From Evernia prunastri (lineage: Eukaryota > Ascomycota > Lecanoromycetes > Lecanorales > Parmeliaceae), in the NCBI GenBank assembly GCA_003184365.1, contig NKYR01000033.1, positions 125,728-189,727 of the forward strand: DNA of 64,000 bases. The letters are read 5' to 3'. Under the pieces are notes generated by a model. That model had not been told where the DNA came from, did no database searches, and saw nothing but the letters and a program-made list of their open reading frames with translations. Shown in pieces: positions 23,261 through 34,465 of the stretch; position 1 is the first letter of the stretch; each line of letters begins with the position of its first letter. Made by a program: the position numbers and the translations under genes.

Positions 23261-24106
23261 TAGGACTGTTCACTCGATGTCATGCATCAGCTAAACATGG
23301 ACGGCCATTTTTTTATTTTTTTTTACCGTTATTCCCTACCACCTTTCATCATTGAGTATTTTGACATAACTACCTTGAATGCAGAATGAAAGACGACTAC
23401 CACTTCGTTGCACGCTGACTGCATAGCGTGCTGTCCATGTTCGAGTGGTTAGCTAGAGTAACTGGTAAATGGATTCGGAGCCGGACTTCCATACTGCATG
23501 CATAATTGGGTGGCGGTGCATGCATTTTTGGGTAGCCAGTCAACGTGGGATCAATTGTCTGTATTCGCCAATTACAATCCATGAGTCGTCCTTGACCCGA
23601 AAACCCAAGTGGCGATAGCCATGTAGCAAACGCACGGCTACTGTACGCAAAGGGGTTCACGTGATGGCGATCGTACCTACAATTGTGATAGTAGGCATGA
23701 TAGGATTCCCGCGAGTGCATTAGGAGGGATGCAGTAGGTCCTGCTGATCTGCGAATATGTCCGACTCATTTATCCTGCCTAAGAGTCGCCTGCAGAAAAA
23801 GTCCTAGGTTCCCTTGATATGGGGCGCCGTTCCAAGGGTCGGGTTAGGACCGACTTTCTGTGTCGATCTCGGCAGAGTACGCCTACGAGTACATCATGCT
23901 ATGATTTATCAAGGATTGATACTTACCTTAGTACCATAGATGAATTGATGCAGGCCCATTCCCCAAGGCTAACAATTAGTTCTTATGCAGAGTGCATCGA
24001 TCATCCACACTTACTTTGAAAACTTATCTCCGACGGACAACTCTAGGGTGGGGAGGGGCTTTGCCAAGCAAGGCTGCACTGTAAACAGACATACAAGTTG
24101 GATTCG

Positions 24107-24140
24107 TGATGCCTGATGCCTGATGCCTGATGCCTGATGC
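24107..24140. repeat. 7-bp tandem repeat (GATGCCT)
   Basis: The unit GATGCCT is repeated about 4.5 times just 5' of the adenylate-forming reductase gene. Confidence 0.9.
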
Positions 24141-24245
24141 TAACCCTCGTTCCTCAACCTCTCCTTGTCATGATCTAGGAAGGAGGCGCTAAACAGGAAA
24201 TACTCTTCGCCTCAGCAGAAAACTTATTAGTAGCTGCAATCTACC

Positions 24246-27200
24246 ATGGCAACCGTGCCTGGCAACAATCACCGACCGCACTATGGGAGAAGACTCCTTC
24301 CTTGCCTTCTTGACGACGAGGCCAAGACCAACCCGCACAAGGTTTTTGCTACGCTTGCAAGATCCAACGACCTTTCTCACGGCTTTCACGATGTTTGTTT
24401 TCGGCAGGTGGCCAATGCTGTGAACCATGTAGCGTACATGCTGCAAAGTATCTTCGGACCTGAGCTTGACCGCGATTTCGAGACTCTGACATACATCGGT
24501 CTCCCTGATCTCCGGTACAGTATCGTCTTTTACGCTGCGGTGAAGTGTGGCTACAAGGTTCGTTCAACATCTCCAAAGAGTCCACTTGGCTGCTAATGGT
24601 CAGCAACAGGTCCTCTTCCCGTCCCTTCGGAATCCAGTAGCCACCACTGTCTTGCTGATGGCACAGACTGATTCCTCCAAGGTATTCTACGCTAAGGAGG
24701 TAGAGGCAGTGGTCAACGCAATCGCTGTCTCAAATACAAGCTTAAAGACGGCAGCCATCGAACCCCTGGACACTCTCCTGCAGGTCGAAGCTCCCTTATT
24801 TCCTTACCACCCCAGCTTTGATGAGGCTGTTCGGCATCCTGTTGTTGTATTGCACTCATCAGGCTCTACGGGACTACCAAAGCCTGTCGTCATGACACAT
24901 GGTACCTTTACTGTCATGGACAATGATCGCAATTTTCCCACTGTGACTGGTCGAAAAAATCACGATCTGATCATCTGGGATTTTGATGGTACCCCCGGCC
25001 GAATTTACGAACCATTTCCGCCCTTTCATCTCGCCGGCTTTCACAACAAGGTGATGGCACCGCTCTATACCAATGCCATCCCCGTTTTTGGACCACCACT
25101 TCGACCTCCAAGCGGCGCACTTGTGGCAGACATTATAAAAAAGCAAAAGATCCGTGGCTGTCTTCTTCCTCCATCTGTAGCAGAAGAACTCCTACATGAG
25201 CCCGATGGTCTCGAGCTATTCAAGCAACTGGACGTATTTTGTTATGCGGGTGGACCCTTGGCTCAAGCTACCGGCGACTCAGTCAGCGCAGTCACGATGA
25301 TTTGCCAGTTCTATGGTTCAACTGAGGTAGGACAGGTTAGACAGCTTGTACCTCGAAGCGAGGAATGGTCATACATGGAGTTTCATCCTAACACCAGGCT
25401 TAAGTTCTTGCCATCCGACGACGATGCCTTCGAGCTTGTAGTACTTGCAGACGTAGGGACAGGAGAGAGCGTAGCGTTGAACTACAATTACCCCGGGGTG
25501 GAAGAATGGCATACAAAGGATTTATTCAGACCACACCCAACAAAGGAAAACCTTTGGCGCTTCCACGGACGCAAAGATGACATCCTCGTACTGTCAAATG
25601 GTGAGAAGTTAAATCCAGTACCTATGGAGAGTCAATTACAAGGGTCACCAATCATCTCTGGAGCTCTGATCACAGGCCAGAACCGCTTCCAACCAGCACT
25701 ATTGCTCGAATTGAAAAATATAGAGCATACGAATGACAGCGAATTGGTTGATGAAGTATGGCCTGTTGTCAAATCAGCAAATATGAATGTGCCTGGACAT
25801 GGCCGCATCATGCGTTCAATGATCTTGCTCGCCAAAGAGGACAAGCCTTTCATTCGCGCCGGCAAAGGCACTGTTGTTAGGAAATTGACCGAGAATGCGT
25901 ACGCCGATGAAATAGGAGAGCTCTACTCACGAAAATACCAACTATCGCCGACAAAGCCCTCGCCTCTGGTTGCCACTAGTTTCTCATCCGATACAATAGA
26001 CAAATTGATTCGCTCAATCCTGCCCTCCACATTGAACATGGATAAGCTGAATGATTCTGAAAACCTCTACTTTTTGGGTCTGGACTCCTTGAAAACGGTG
26101 GAGGCTGTGGAGGCTCTAAGATCCATTCTCCTACCTCATCGAATGCCTTCGAACATTTCCTGGCTATCGGCGGAAACCTTTTACAACAATCCTTCCATAA
26201 GACAACTCTCACAGGTTATGTTAGCTTTTCTCAACCACGGAATAGTACCACAGAAAAAAGATCGAGTAGCAAGAATGTCGGAAATGTTGGAGAGCTTTGC
26301 AAGCTCTCTGGAATACTCCCAAACGCCTACGGCATCTGATCCCAAGCTTCAGGGTCTGTCTGTTGCCTTGACTGGCACAACAGGAACCCTGGGTTCATAC
26401 CTGTTAGAAGAGTATTCCCGCAATCCCATGGTATCAAAAATTTACTGCCTGAATCGCTCGTCGGTGGCAGAGAAGCAATGGCGTGATGGGTGTGCACAGC
26501 GTCATACAGTTGGATCCCCTGATAGTGCAGAGTTGACGTTCATGACTGTGAATTTTGGCCTTGCGAATTTCGGCCTCACTAGCTCCTGCTATTCGGATCT
26601 CACAGATGGATGTGACTTCATAGTGCACGCGGCATGGAAAGTGGATTTTAATCAGGACCTATCCTCCTTTGCAGAGAATATCCGAAGTTTTCAAGCATTG
26701 GCCAATTGGAGTAGCTCAAGTCCTCGCCGACCCCGGATCACTTTTCTTTCCTCCATCAGCTCTGTTGGTCCATGGAATCCAGCCTATGACAATGACAAAG
26801 GTATACCGGAAGCGTCTATTGAGGACTTGGGGGCCGCACTGAGCATCGGTTATGGCGAGTCAAAGCAGGTAGCTGAGCGCTTACTCCACAAAGCCGCTAC
26901 CGACTGTCGAGTCCCCATCACTGTTCTTCGAGTTGGATATATTGGAGGAAGTCCAACGGCCACCCAGACAAAATGGAGCCAACAAGATCTAGTACCCTCA
27001 ATTTTGAAGACTTCAAAAGCCATTGGTCTGATCCCTGCTGATCTACCACCTGTCGATTGGGTCCCTGTTGACGTAGTCTCGAAGGTCGTAGTTGAACTAA
27101 CGATTGAGGATATGGGGGAGTCGATGCGCACACCAAAATACTACCACATAATGAATCCCCAGGCTGTGCCTTGGCGCGAATTCATTCCGTGTATAGAGCG

Positions 27201-27456
27201 TTATTGCGGGCCCGGAGTGCAAGTGGTCCCTCTCTTGCAATGGGTGGAGAAACTTCGGACGTTCGACGCTGCAAATTCCAAAGAGCTATCGTCAAAGCCT
27301 GCTCTAAAGATGCTCAACTTCTTCTCATTGATGACATCCAACGGACCAACTACCAAATATCAGACCTCGGCCAGTGTACAAGCGAGTAAGACAATGGCAG
27401 GACTCGAGCCAGTCAGTCCGGCACTCATGCAGAGATGGTTGGATCAAAGCAACTAA
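24246..27456 (+). CDS. NRPS-like adenylate-forming reductase (A-T-R), 1052 aa
   Basis: Exons 24246-24557 and 24610-27456 join over a 52-nt intron. The product has the full three-domain layout of carboxylate-activating reductases. The adenylation domain has the AMP-binding core HSSGSTGLPKP near residue 185 and KDDILVLSNGEKLNP near 426. A carrier domain has the phosphopantetheine serine in LGLDSLKT near 596. The terminal thioester reductase has the NADPH motif TGTTGTLG near 691 and the short-chain dehydrogenase pair YGESK near 851. The expected reaction is ATP-dependent activation of a carboxylic acid, transfer to the carrier arm, and NADPH-dependent release as an aldehyde or alcohol. The substrate cannot be read from the sequence. 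There is no condensation domain and no Lys2 signature that would make it aminoadipate reductase. It lies next to a P450 relic, which hints at a former small metabolite cluster. Confidence 0.88.
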
Positions 27457-27829
27457 GATCGACGCCGGAAGATTCACCTCAACCTGGACTGTGATTTACT
27501 CCATCACACGAAGGCAAGGGTTTGGCCTCCCTGCAATACTAGGCATATTGACAGGGGTGTATCTGTCTACATCTAATCTTTCTAAGCTGTTCTATGTTTT
27601 CCCCTGTGACCACTTGAATCATTCATTCACGACCAATATCTCAATAGCCATAAAGTCCTGGGTCTACTGCTTCCACTGCCAAGAAATGGTCCTTCCAACA
27701 TGATGGACCATCTCTCAATTCAATAACCTGATTTCGCAAATCGATCTGAGAAGCTTTCTCAGAGACAGCACGTCCCTCCGATAGGTTGCAGCGTTCCTGA
27801 TTAGGCACGCTCGGCTGGCTCCAAAATCT

Positions 27830-28490
27830 AGCAAGAGCTGGACTCGATTGGATCAATACACGACCTGCAGAAGCTTCATACACTACCTCATCTGAATGGG
27901 GTCATCAATGAGACGCTCCGCCTGCACCCGGCGGTGCCCACGGGGGGTTTACGCCAAGCACCACCTGAGGGCGCCCATGTATCTGGTCGATTCGTGCCCG
28001 GCAACACCATCATCTGTGCGCCTCGCTACTCGATCGCAAGGCATGAGCAACACTCTCACCACATGACACCCCACATGCTAAAAAACAGCTCATAGTCGAA
28101 TCTTGCTTTGAACGGGCCAACGAGTTCATCCCCGAGCGCTGGTACAGCAGCCCCGAGATGATCAAGGGCAAGAGGGCGTTTGCCCCATTTGCGCTACGTT
28201 GGCCTTTCCGTCCCTTTTCTGTTTGATGAACCCCAGCACATGACAAATTCGCCAAAGATGACTAGTATATGACAGCTGCAGGCCGGTACTACTGTATCGG
28301 GAAAAACCCCGCGTACTCGGAGATGTGGTTCGTCGTAGCTTTGCTCTCTTCGAAATAAGACGTCGGTTACGCACCCGGCGAGGACGGTGGAGCCGTGGAG
28401 CGGGACATGGTGGACCAGTTCACGGCGACTCCCGGTCAACTCCGGTTGGTTTTCCACAAACGAGCAAGTCCTGATAAGTCGGCGATCTGA
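27830..28490 (+). pseudogene. Truncated, broken cytochrome P450 gene
   Basis: Only the C-terminal half of a P450 is recognisable. QELDSIGSIHDLQKL is followed by the helix-K ETLR motif in GVINETLRLHPAVPTGG, then FVPGNTIICAPRYSIAR. After a probable old intron come NEFIPERWYSSPEMIKG (PERW motif) and KRAFAPFA. After another comes the heme-binding loop AAGRYYCIGKNPAY, with its axial cysteine kept. The next segment runs into TAA at the place where related proteins have Tyr-Asp-Val, then resumes in the same frame with DVGYAPGEDG and ends with FTATPGQLRLVFH. The N-terminal half, including the oxygen-binding helix, is absent, and a stop precedes 27830. It follows the A-T-R gene by about 370 nt on the same strand. 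Confidence 0.8.
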
Positions 28491-28871
28491 GGGAGGGGCA
28501 ATCAGCTTGACAACACAGCGTGACAGTAACTTCGACGTTCGAACATGGCTGGGGAAATTTCATACTTGCGGGAATAGGACAGAGCAATACTGCAGGTTTG
28601 GGATACCGTTAACAACATGTGCAGATCCCACGGGGTTGCATAATGTCCCCCAAGATGAATGACGGTGAAGTGTTGGAAATCCCCCCCGCTGCGCCTTGTC
28701 AAGGACTCAAAACATAAGATACTATAAGTAAGTAGCACAGACAACTCAATGACTAGGGATTCACAACCCAGCCGTCATCAATACAGTGGTCCACTTCAGT
28801 ACACTATCGTGCCTTGACATGCAGCGTCTGAAAAAGAGTACCCGTGTACGGGCTGGGATGGAGCAGCGTGG

Positions 28872-29036
28872 ATTTCGTAATGTAAGTTTGCCGTAATCGT
28901 ACTTTACATACTCATAACCGTAAATCTTTCGACGGTATTGGCCTTATACCGTGGACGCGCTAGGGCTCTTAGCGCCCAGCAAAGACGAAGTGAAAAGAAC
29001 AACAGTCCACGGAATTGATATAATATTGTAGTTGCC
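28872..29036 (+). repeat. Dispersed repeat, copy A
   Basis: This ~165-nt segment matches copy B at 33992-34150 in the same orientation. A 27-nt exact match (28944-28970 with 34038-34064), a 22-nt exact match (28991-29012 with 34104-34125) and a near-identical AT-rich end with GTAGTTGCCG are in the same order; the spacing differs by 19 nt. Inside each copy CCGTGGAC and GTCCACGG form a short inverted pair. Confidence 0.75.
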
Positions 29037-29507
29037 GAAGTCCCCTTGCTAGCTGAGGCGCATTTTCAACAGTTTGCCACTTTGCAACATGCACCATCTT
29101 GTTGGAAATGATGCAGTACTGCTGTGTTGATACCCCGCTCCTCAGACATATGAGTAGCCTTCACACCACTCCATAGAAAATCAATCAATCCTTCGTGACC
29201 AAATCCCAACACATCTTTATCAGAGGAGCAACGATGTTGACCAAGACCGTTTGCAAAAAGTCTTCGTTCTGCATATCTGGCGTTTCTTTAAAAGGACAGT
29301 GTAGACAAGCGAAAACAATATCCGCCCACCGCGGCCCAGCCTACACAAATTTCGCAGTCAGCCTTGTCCTTCGATTTTGGGTAACGATCCAAGAAAGGAG
29401 ACATAAACAATGGCATTTCACTCAAGTAATAGCAAAATCATGGGGGAGTGTGTTGCTAAGTGTGGCTTTCTGCCGCCAACATATGGGGTGTGGCCCCCAG
29501 TTTGTCA

Positions 29508-31064
29508 TCAGATGAAAAGGAGTTTGTCCCGAAATGGACGTACCATTCGGCACACCTCACGCTCGAGACGCCATGCAACCTCGAATTCGGTCTCATCGTC
29601 GCTCTGTTTGCGTGATTCAAGTGTCTCGTTCAATATGAGTTCGAGCAGAACCATACCGAGGCTATATAGAGGCGGACTCAGTATACCAAATGGTGCGGAC
29701 GGCCTTTCTAGCTGATCGGACCGATGTGGCAAGTCGACTTGAGAATGAGGGCGTAGGAGCGATTCTCTCTTAACGTCGCCAGATGAAGTCTCAAACAGCA
29801 CGTCGCGGCTGGACCAGGAGTCTTTGAGCCATGGCGAATCGTTGAGACAGAGGAGCGATGAAGCCAGTATTGCCGCTAGTCTAGCACGGTCATTCTCGAG
29901 GAAATATCGTGGATAACAATCGAAGCGTCGATCAGCAGAAACAATGTCTGCGAGGGATATGCTGATGGGCGTCTCAGCGATGGCTTTAAGCTTGAGGGTA
30001 TAGCCTCCGGATGGATCGGCTGATGACTGGAGACAACCTAGTGGCAACGAAGAAGGCAGTCTACGTTCTGGCAGCCTCAATGATGCGCTAAGATTGTTGT
30101 GTGGAACAGACGATGCGACTGCGCACAGGTCTCGGTAAGAAGGACATATTGAGAAATATTCATGGTCAATATCCAAACACCTGGCGATCTGCCATTCAAT
30201 GCAGCGCGAAAGGCCATCCTGGTCTTGACCACTCAGTGCAATTGAGAAGATGGGACGATCTGCCCAATCAGGTGGCATAAAAGACGTGAAGAATATGCGG
30301 GCAGCCTGAGCGAGCCAGTGCTCGCTTTTGGCAGTAACATTACCTGCGAGTGAGTGGAAAAGATCGACGGCCTGTCGGCGTATATCACGACAGATAGCCG
30401 CATCCACAGTGACATCAGGATTGTGATCAGTGCCAAGGGTTCTCAACGTCCGCTGCTGGTCTGTCAAGGTAGCAAGAGTCTCGTTGTCATCCTTGAGCCT
30501 CTTTAGTAGACCTGAGCGCTGTCTTGTGTAGAAGCTGAATCGAATTCGATGCAACAGGAGCTTGATTTTCGATAGTTCGTCTCCATTTTCGTCAACGGCC
30601 GTCGCCTTTTTCTCACAAACTCGAGTCAGTTCGCAGTCTCCATATGCACAACGGCAGCCTCGCAATAAGGAAAACCCTGTATGCACCTTGTCCACGCTGG
30701 CCTTGAAGGCTTGCAACGTATTCTCCAGCCTCCGCATCACACCTTGATAGACAGTCCATTGCTCGCCGAGATGGATTTTCAAATTGTTCGTAATCTCGAC
30801 ATGATTTTTGCGGAGGCTGTCCGGGTCGGCTAAAAGCTTGACAATCTGTCTTCGATTAAGGAATGACAGTAGTAGCTTTAAATAGGAATTTTGGAATAGA
30901 GCTTCCTGGACTTGGATCTCGAGCTGAATCGCTTCTAGCTCTATGCGACATGCTTGCGCTTCCCAAAGACGAAAGGAGCTTTCTTCCGCAAGAAGTCTTT
31001 CAATGACTCCAATGACAAGCGGGAAAACAGCTAGGACTATGCCTCCCACTTCGAAGCCCGACAT
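29508..31064 (-). CDS. DUF7580-type fungal protein, 518 aa
   Basis: A single uninterrupted frame. The N-terminus MSGFEVGGIVLAVFPLVIGV is the usual start of a large fungal family whose first ~200 residues form a helical, HeLo-like domain and whose C-terminal half is the DUF7580 region, which resembles a decayed protein kinase. Here that half includes ISLADIV, ARLAAILASSLLCLNDSPWL and the helix PPLYSLGMVLLELILNE. A Cys-containing insert (GCRCAYGDCELTRVCEKK) lies near residues 138-155. Related proteins usually continue some 20-40 residues past the point where this one stops (FRDKLLFI), so the C-terminus may be slightly truncated. It is transcribed divergently from the gene at 31301, and both lie between the two copies of a dispersed repeat. 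Members of this family are linked to HET/STAND signalling; the function here is inferred only from the family. Confidence 0.72.
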   Translation of the reverse strand: MSGFEVGGIVLAVFPLVIGVIERLLAEESSFRLWEAQACRIELEAIQLEIQVQEALFQNSYLKLLLSFLNRRQIVKLLADPDSLRKNHVEITNNLKIHLGEQWTVYQGVMRRLENTLQAFKASVDKVHTGFSLLRGCRCAYGDCELTRVCEKKATAVDENGDELSKIKLLLHRIRFSFYTRQRSGLLKRLKDDNETLATLTDQQRTLRTLGTDHNPDVTVDAAICRDIRRQAVDLFHSLAGNVTAKSEHWLAQAARIFFTSFMPPDWADRPIFSIALSGQDQDGLSRCIEWQIARCLDIDHEYFSICPSYRDLCAVASSVPHNNLSASLRLPERRLPSSLPLGCLQSSADPSGGYTLKLKAIAETPISISLADIVSADRRFDCYPRYFLENDRARLAAILASSLLCLNDSPWLKDSWSSRDVLFETSSGDVKRESLLRPHSQVDLPHRSDQLERPSAPFGILSPPLYSLGMVLLELILNETLESRKQSDDETEFEVAWRLEREVCRMVRPFRDKLLFI

Positions 31065-31300
31065 GTTTTTACCTTTTGTGGCTATATACTAAACAATATA
31101 GATCTATAGTAAGAAGATGTTGCTTTCATATGCGGGGTCATATAAGCTGTGCATTAGTGTGGGAATCTAAGGTACCTAATGGGGTATGGTAGTCCCACTC
31201 CCTACTTTGATGTGACGTTCGGTGGTCTGCTTACTCTATATAGACCATGTATATATATATATGAGGTAAATGTTATACAAATATCACAGCCTGCTCAAGT
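31065..31300. promoter_or_regulatory. Shared 236-bp divergent promoter
   Basis: Only 236 nt separate the start codons of two oppositely transcribed accessory genes. The segment holds a TAAGGTACC motif near 31170, an alternating TA run at 31250-31261 and AT-rich stretches on both sides. Co-regulation is inference from spacing alone. Confidence 0.5.
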
Positions 31301-33152
31301 ATGCCCCCCATAGTACAAGCAACCGAGAATCAACCAACATTGCAACCTCAGCCAAGCAAAGACGGTGCGCACCATTGGTATCCCGTTGTAGAGCAAGTGC
31401 GCACTTGTGGTATTGGTTTCCAGACCCTTCAATCTCTAGTGAAACAGCTGCACCGTGGTATAAATACCGAGACAAAAGAGGGAGAAGAGCAACTCTTGCT
31501 ATGTAAAGATGTGCGCGATCGATTCCAGATGTGGAGCGCTAGCTTCAATGTGGCGAACCAGACATTGGATCACCGCCTAAGGAAGTCAATGGGGATTGCG
31601 GGTGTCGTCTTCAAACTATTCGACGGAATTCTTGAGCTGTGTCATGCCTGTATGGACCCTATCCATATCCCTTACTAAAGCTTCATGTTTCTGATATGAG
31701 GACAAACAGCCGAACAGACCTTGCTATCTTCTCGGTCTTACAGAGACAAGTACAATCGCGTCGGCCAGCATCTTACTCAACTTCGACACCTGGTCGAGAA
31801 GCTGATTGAGTTATCACCAGCACTGGAGGCTCCAGCACTCTCAACGGTCTCCCAAGTTGAGAATGACATTGATGGATATACGCAGGCAGATTTTGATCTC
31901 GCAAGGGATCCGCTTAGCCAGTCGATCGTTGGGAAATTCGAGAAATCGCAAGATTATAAGACGCTTTTCTTGATCAGCAACTCGGTAGCTCTACAAGAAT
32001 GGCGATGGGACATGACCGCGCAACTGCTATACCAGTCTGCACGGCGTTTGCCGCAAGTGGTCAGAAGTTTGGCCGGGGCGCCGAAGGTGCGCTTCGCATT
32101 CAGTATCTCAGAGCGACAAGAAACGACTCTGGAGATGAAAGATGCTTTTCAAGTCTTTTGCCGGCCTGTGCCTCGTGGACCTTCTCTGGAGACCTCGGTA
32201 CTCGACGAGTGCCTGTCAAACTTTGCTTCAAGAGTGACGTATTCATCGGGGAAACCGTTGAACCTTTTGGTTTTTACTGCCGACTGGCTTGGCCCAAAGG
32301 CTAAGACCATGGAGAGATCGATATTGGAGATTGGCAAAAAGATAAAAGTAGCAAATGCGGAAAACGGCCAAATTGCCATACAATTTGTCCAGCTTGGAGC
32401 CAATCCGTTCATCACGAAAGATGTGATGTGGTTGAAAGCTGCAATCAACAGTGATCGAGCAATCCTTGGAGTTATCGTATGTAGATGAACAGTAGATGGC
32501 CTCTTATCAGAACGCTGACTCTGACTAGGAGATCGAACTTCTAGTGATCGAGGGCGTGCTAACTTCAGAGCTCACGTACGAACAGCTGCTGCTCAGAGGT
32601 AACAGAGGTCAAATCCTTCCATCAATGGGATCACTCGACAGCGAACAACTGATTATTCCTTGGGATCTGGTGGTTGAGTGAGTCGCAAAGCAAGATGGAA
32701 TACCTCCTGTACGGGACATTAGATTCAACTACTGACTCAGCTCTCAGCAACCTGACCATCTATACCGACACTGAAATCCTGCGAATTTGCTTTGGAATTT
32801 ACGGCCCAATAGACGACGTCGTAAGTCTGTCTTCTGGCATGTAGGAACATTCTGCACGCTGAGAGACCTACCATTTAGCGTCTCCGAGAGGGCACCACCA
32901 ACACCGCAGACTTCTCTGCACTTATCAGATACCAGAGAAAAAGTGATGCGGAGATTGCGTGTGGTGCCTTTAACAATAGCAGGTAATATATATAGCGTCC
33001 TGTGGTCGTCCATCACTAACAACTTCGTGTGGAGATTTGACGGCTCAATCATCCGTGCGTATTTGCAAGCGCCTGGTCAGCCCCTTGCGAGCGGCCTATA
33101 CCAACGCGAGGACCGTGCCGTAGCGTCGAGACTGGATCCTGCAGGTCGTTGA
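31301..33152 (+). CDS. Helical N-domain, VWA-like and RRM-like protein, 519 aa
   Basis: Six exons (31301-31649, 31710-32476, 32529-32677, 32748-32820, 32879-32982, 33035-33152) join in one frame; introns are 52-70 nt with good donors. Residues ~25-150 match the fungal N-terminal helical module seen on STAND proteins (VRDRFQMWSASFNVANQTL, DHRLRKSMG). Residues ~197-372 look like a von Willebrand A-type fold: a first strand KTLFLISNSVALQEW where a MIDAS DxSxS would lie, a central strand PLNLLVFTADW and a strand GQIAIQFVQLG. The metal site is degenerate because Asp is replaced. A linker contains LTYEQLLLRGNRGQI. The last ~90 residues resemble an RNA-recognition-motif fold (ILRICFGIYGPIDDV, SALIRYQRKSDAEIACGAFN). 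Ligand and RNA binding are not shown. It is the divergent partner of the DUF7580 gene. Confidence 0.7.
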
Positions 33153-33210
33153 GAAGTACGAGTATCAGGTACGACACGTTGATTAAGGGGAAAGCTCCTA
33201 TTCCCGGCCT

Positions 33211-33230
33211 CCCCCCCCCCCCCCCCCCCC
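33211..33230. repeat. Poly-C tract, 20 nt
   Basis: Twenty consecutive C are followed by GGGG. Tracts like this are often mis-sized in assemblies; the tract lies just 3' of the VWA-like gene, outside any coding exon. Confidence 0.95.
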
Positions 33231-33270
33231 GGGGCGCAAATTGGGGGACTATAGACCGTATTCAGGGAGA

Positions 33271-33577
33271 GGAAAGCTCCACTATTCTCCCATGATTATG
33301 TTACTACTAGGATGAAATGCCATCATTTTTCTCTCCTTTCTCTGTTCGTTACCCGAAGCTAACGACAACGCTGACCACTTCCTCAAGTTTACGTAGATAT
33401 GAAGATTTCTAGGCAAATTCCTCCTATTTGTTCGCAAATCGAAGGATCATATCCCGTACTCTGAGAGCAGAAAGCTCCATTAAACCCCCCATGATTCAAT
33501 CACTACTTGGGTGAAACGGCATCAATTGTGTCTTCTTTCTTGGTTCGTTATCCAAATTCGACGACGACGCTGACTCC
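33271..33577 (+). repeat. Diverged tandem duplication, two ~110-nt copies
   Basis: A segment starting GAAAGCTCCA at 33272 recurs at 33470, an offset of 198 nt. Both copies continue with CCCATGATT, a GTGAAA/ATGAAA-GGCATCA block, a CTTTCT pyrimidine run, GGTTCGTTA or CTGTTCGTTA, and an ACGACAACGCTGAC-like end. A third short match (GGAAAGCTCCTATTC) precedes the poly-C tract at about 33189. The copies are clearly diverged, so the duplication is old. Confidence 0.65.
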
Positions 33578-33991
33578 AAAATCTGCATGGGCAGAATTTT
33601 GATGTCCATTCGCCATCTTGTGGCATGACGGAATTGGCAGAGCGCATGAATATAAGACATTGAGGAACAGGCTGGGTAAAATATACCCTGCAGGAGACAA
33701 AGTATCTCGCAATTAAAGCATCTCAGAGTCTTGAAAATTGTTGTAATGTTTCAAGTCGAGGTATAACGCTGGAGACATAGGATGAAAGATTCTCGTAGGA
33801 GTAAGATACACTGCAACGCAATTGATTTGTGGGATGATAGAGTAAACAGAAGTCAACATTGTGGCCTGTGTGTGATTATAAAAACAGCCGTCTCCGTCTA
33901 TTATTTGAAAGAGAGATCAAATTTTAGGAAAGTGTTCCTAAGACTTAGAAGACTACTCAGTACTCGTGTAAAGAGGTAGAATAGAGTAGGA
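33578..33991. other. Intergenic
   Basis: AT-rich sequence between the tandem duplication and repeat copy B. No coding signal is seen. Confidence 0.5.
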
Positions 33992-34150
33992 TGAGTTTCG
34001 TAATGTTATATACCGGTGGCAAGGGTATTAATCGTCATTATACCGTGGACGCGCTAGGGCTCTTCGAGCACCAGAAAGGAGACGTGCTATGTCTGATCCC
34101 CAATGAAAAGAACAACAGTCCACGGTGTTGATATATTACTGTAGTTGCCG
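33992..34150 (+). repeat. Dispersed repeat, copy B
   Basis: Second copy of the repeat at 28872-29036, same orientation, about 5.1 kb away. It has an extra ~19 nt between the two exact-match blocks. Together the copies bracket the divergent gene pair. Confidence 0.75.
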
Positions 34151-34465
34151 CCCCACTTTCCCGAATCGACTCTGCTCTCAGTAACCCATGGACCGGCGCT
34201 GGCTTGGGGCTGAACGTTGAATCCTGCGCCCTGCCGGTCCATGCATGGGAAAAGCTCCGAAGTGTGCCTGAATCCTCAGGAATATATCCATCAATCCAAC
34301 AGACTCACGACCGATCTCTGTTCGTTCGCATGCACCTGAAGCCTCCTCTTTCGCACTGATTTCCTTCCCGCACCAATGGAAAAGTCGTCCGTCTCTCCGT
34401 ATAAACCACCCCTGGCGCGTCATCCTCTTTTGATTCCTTCAAAGACCTGGCTTCTTCTCAAATGC

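Larger units (their letters stand above)
21268..24245. other. 3-kb intergenic region rich in inverted repeats
   Basis: No gene is supported. Visible structures are a near-palindrome at about 21650-21668 (CCCGTACAGTGTACGGG), a perfect 14-nt inverted repeat at 21772-21826, a TAAGGTACC-type inverted repeat at 23157-23260, an A-run near 23061 and T-runs near 23307-23324, and a 7-bp tandem repeat at 24107-24140. This composition suggests several decayed non-autonomous elements. Confidence 0.45.

Noticed and set aside
34178..34423. 81-codon minus frame 3' of the PTH11-like receptor
   Set aside because: Lies beyond the receptor stop codon, lacks family signal and overlaps probable 3' UTR.
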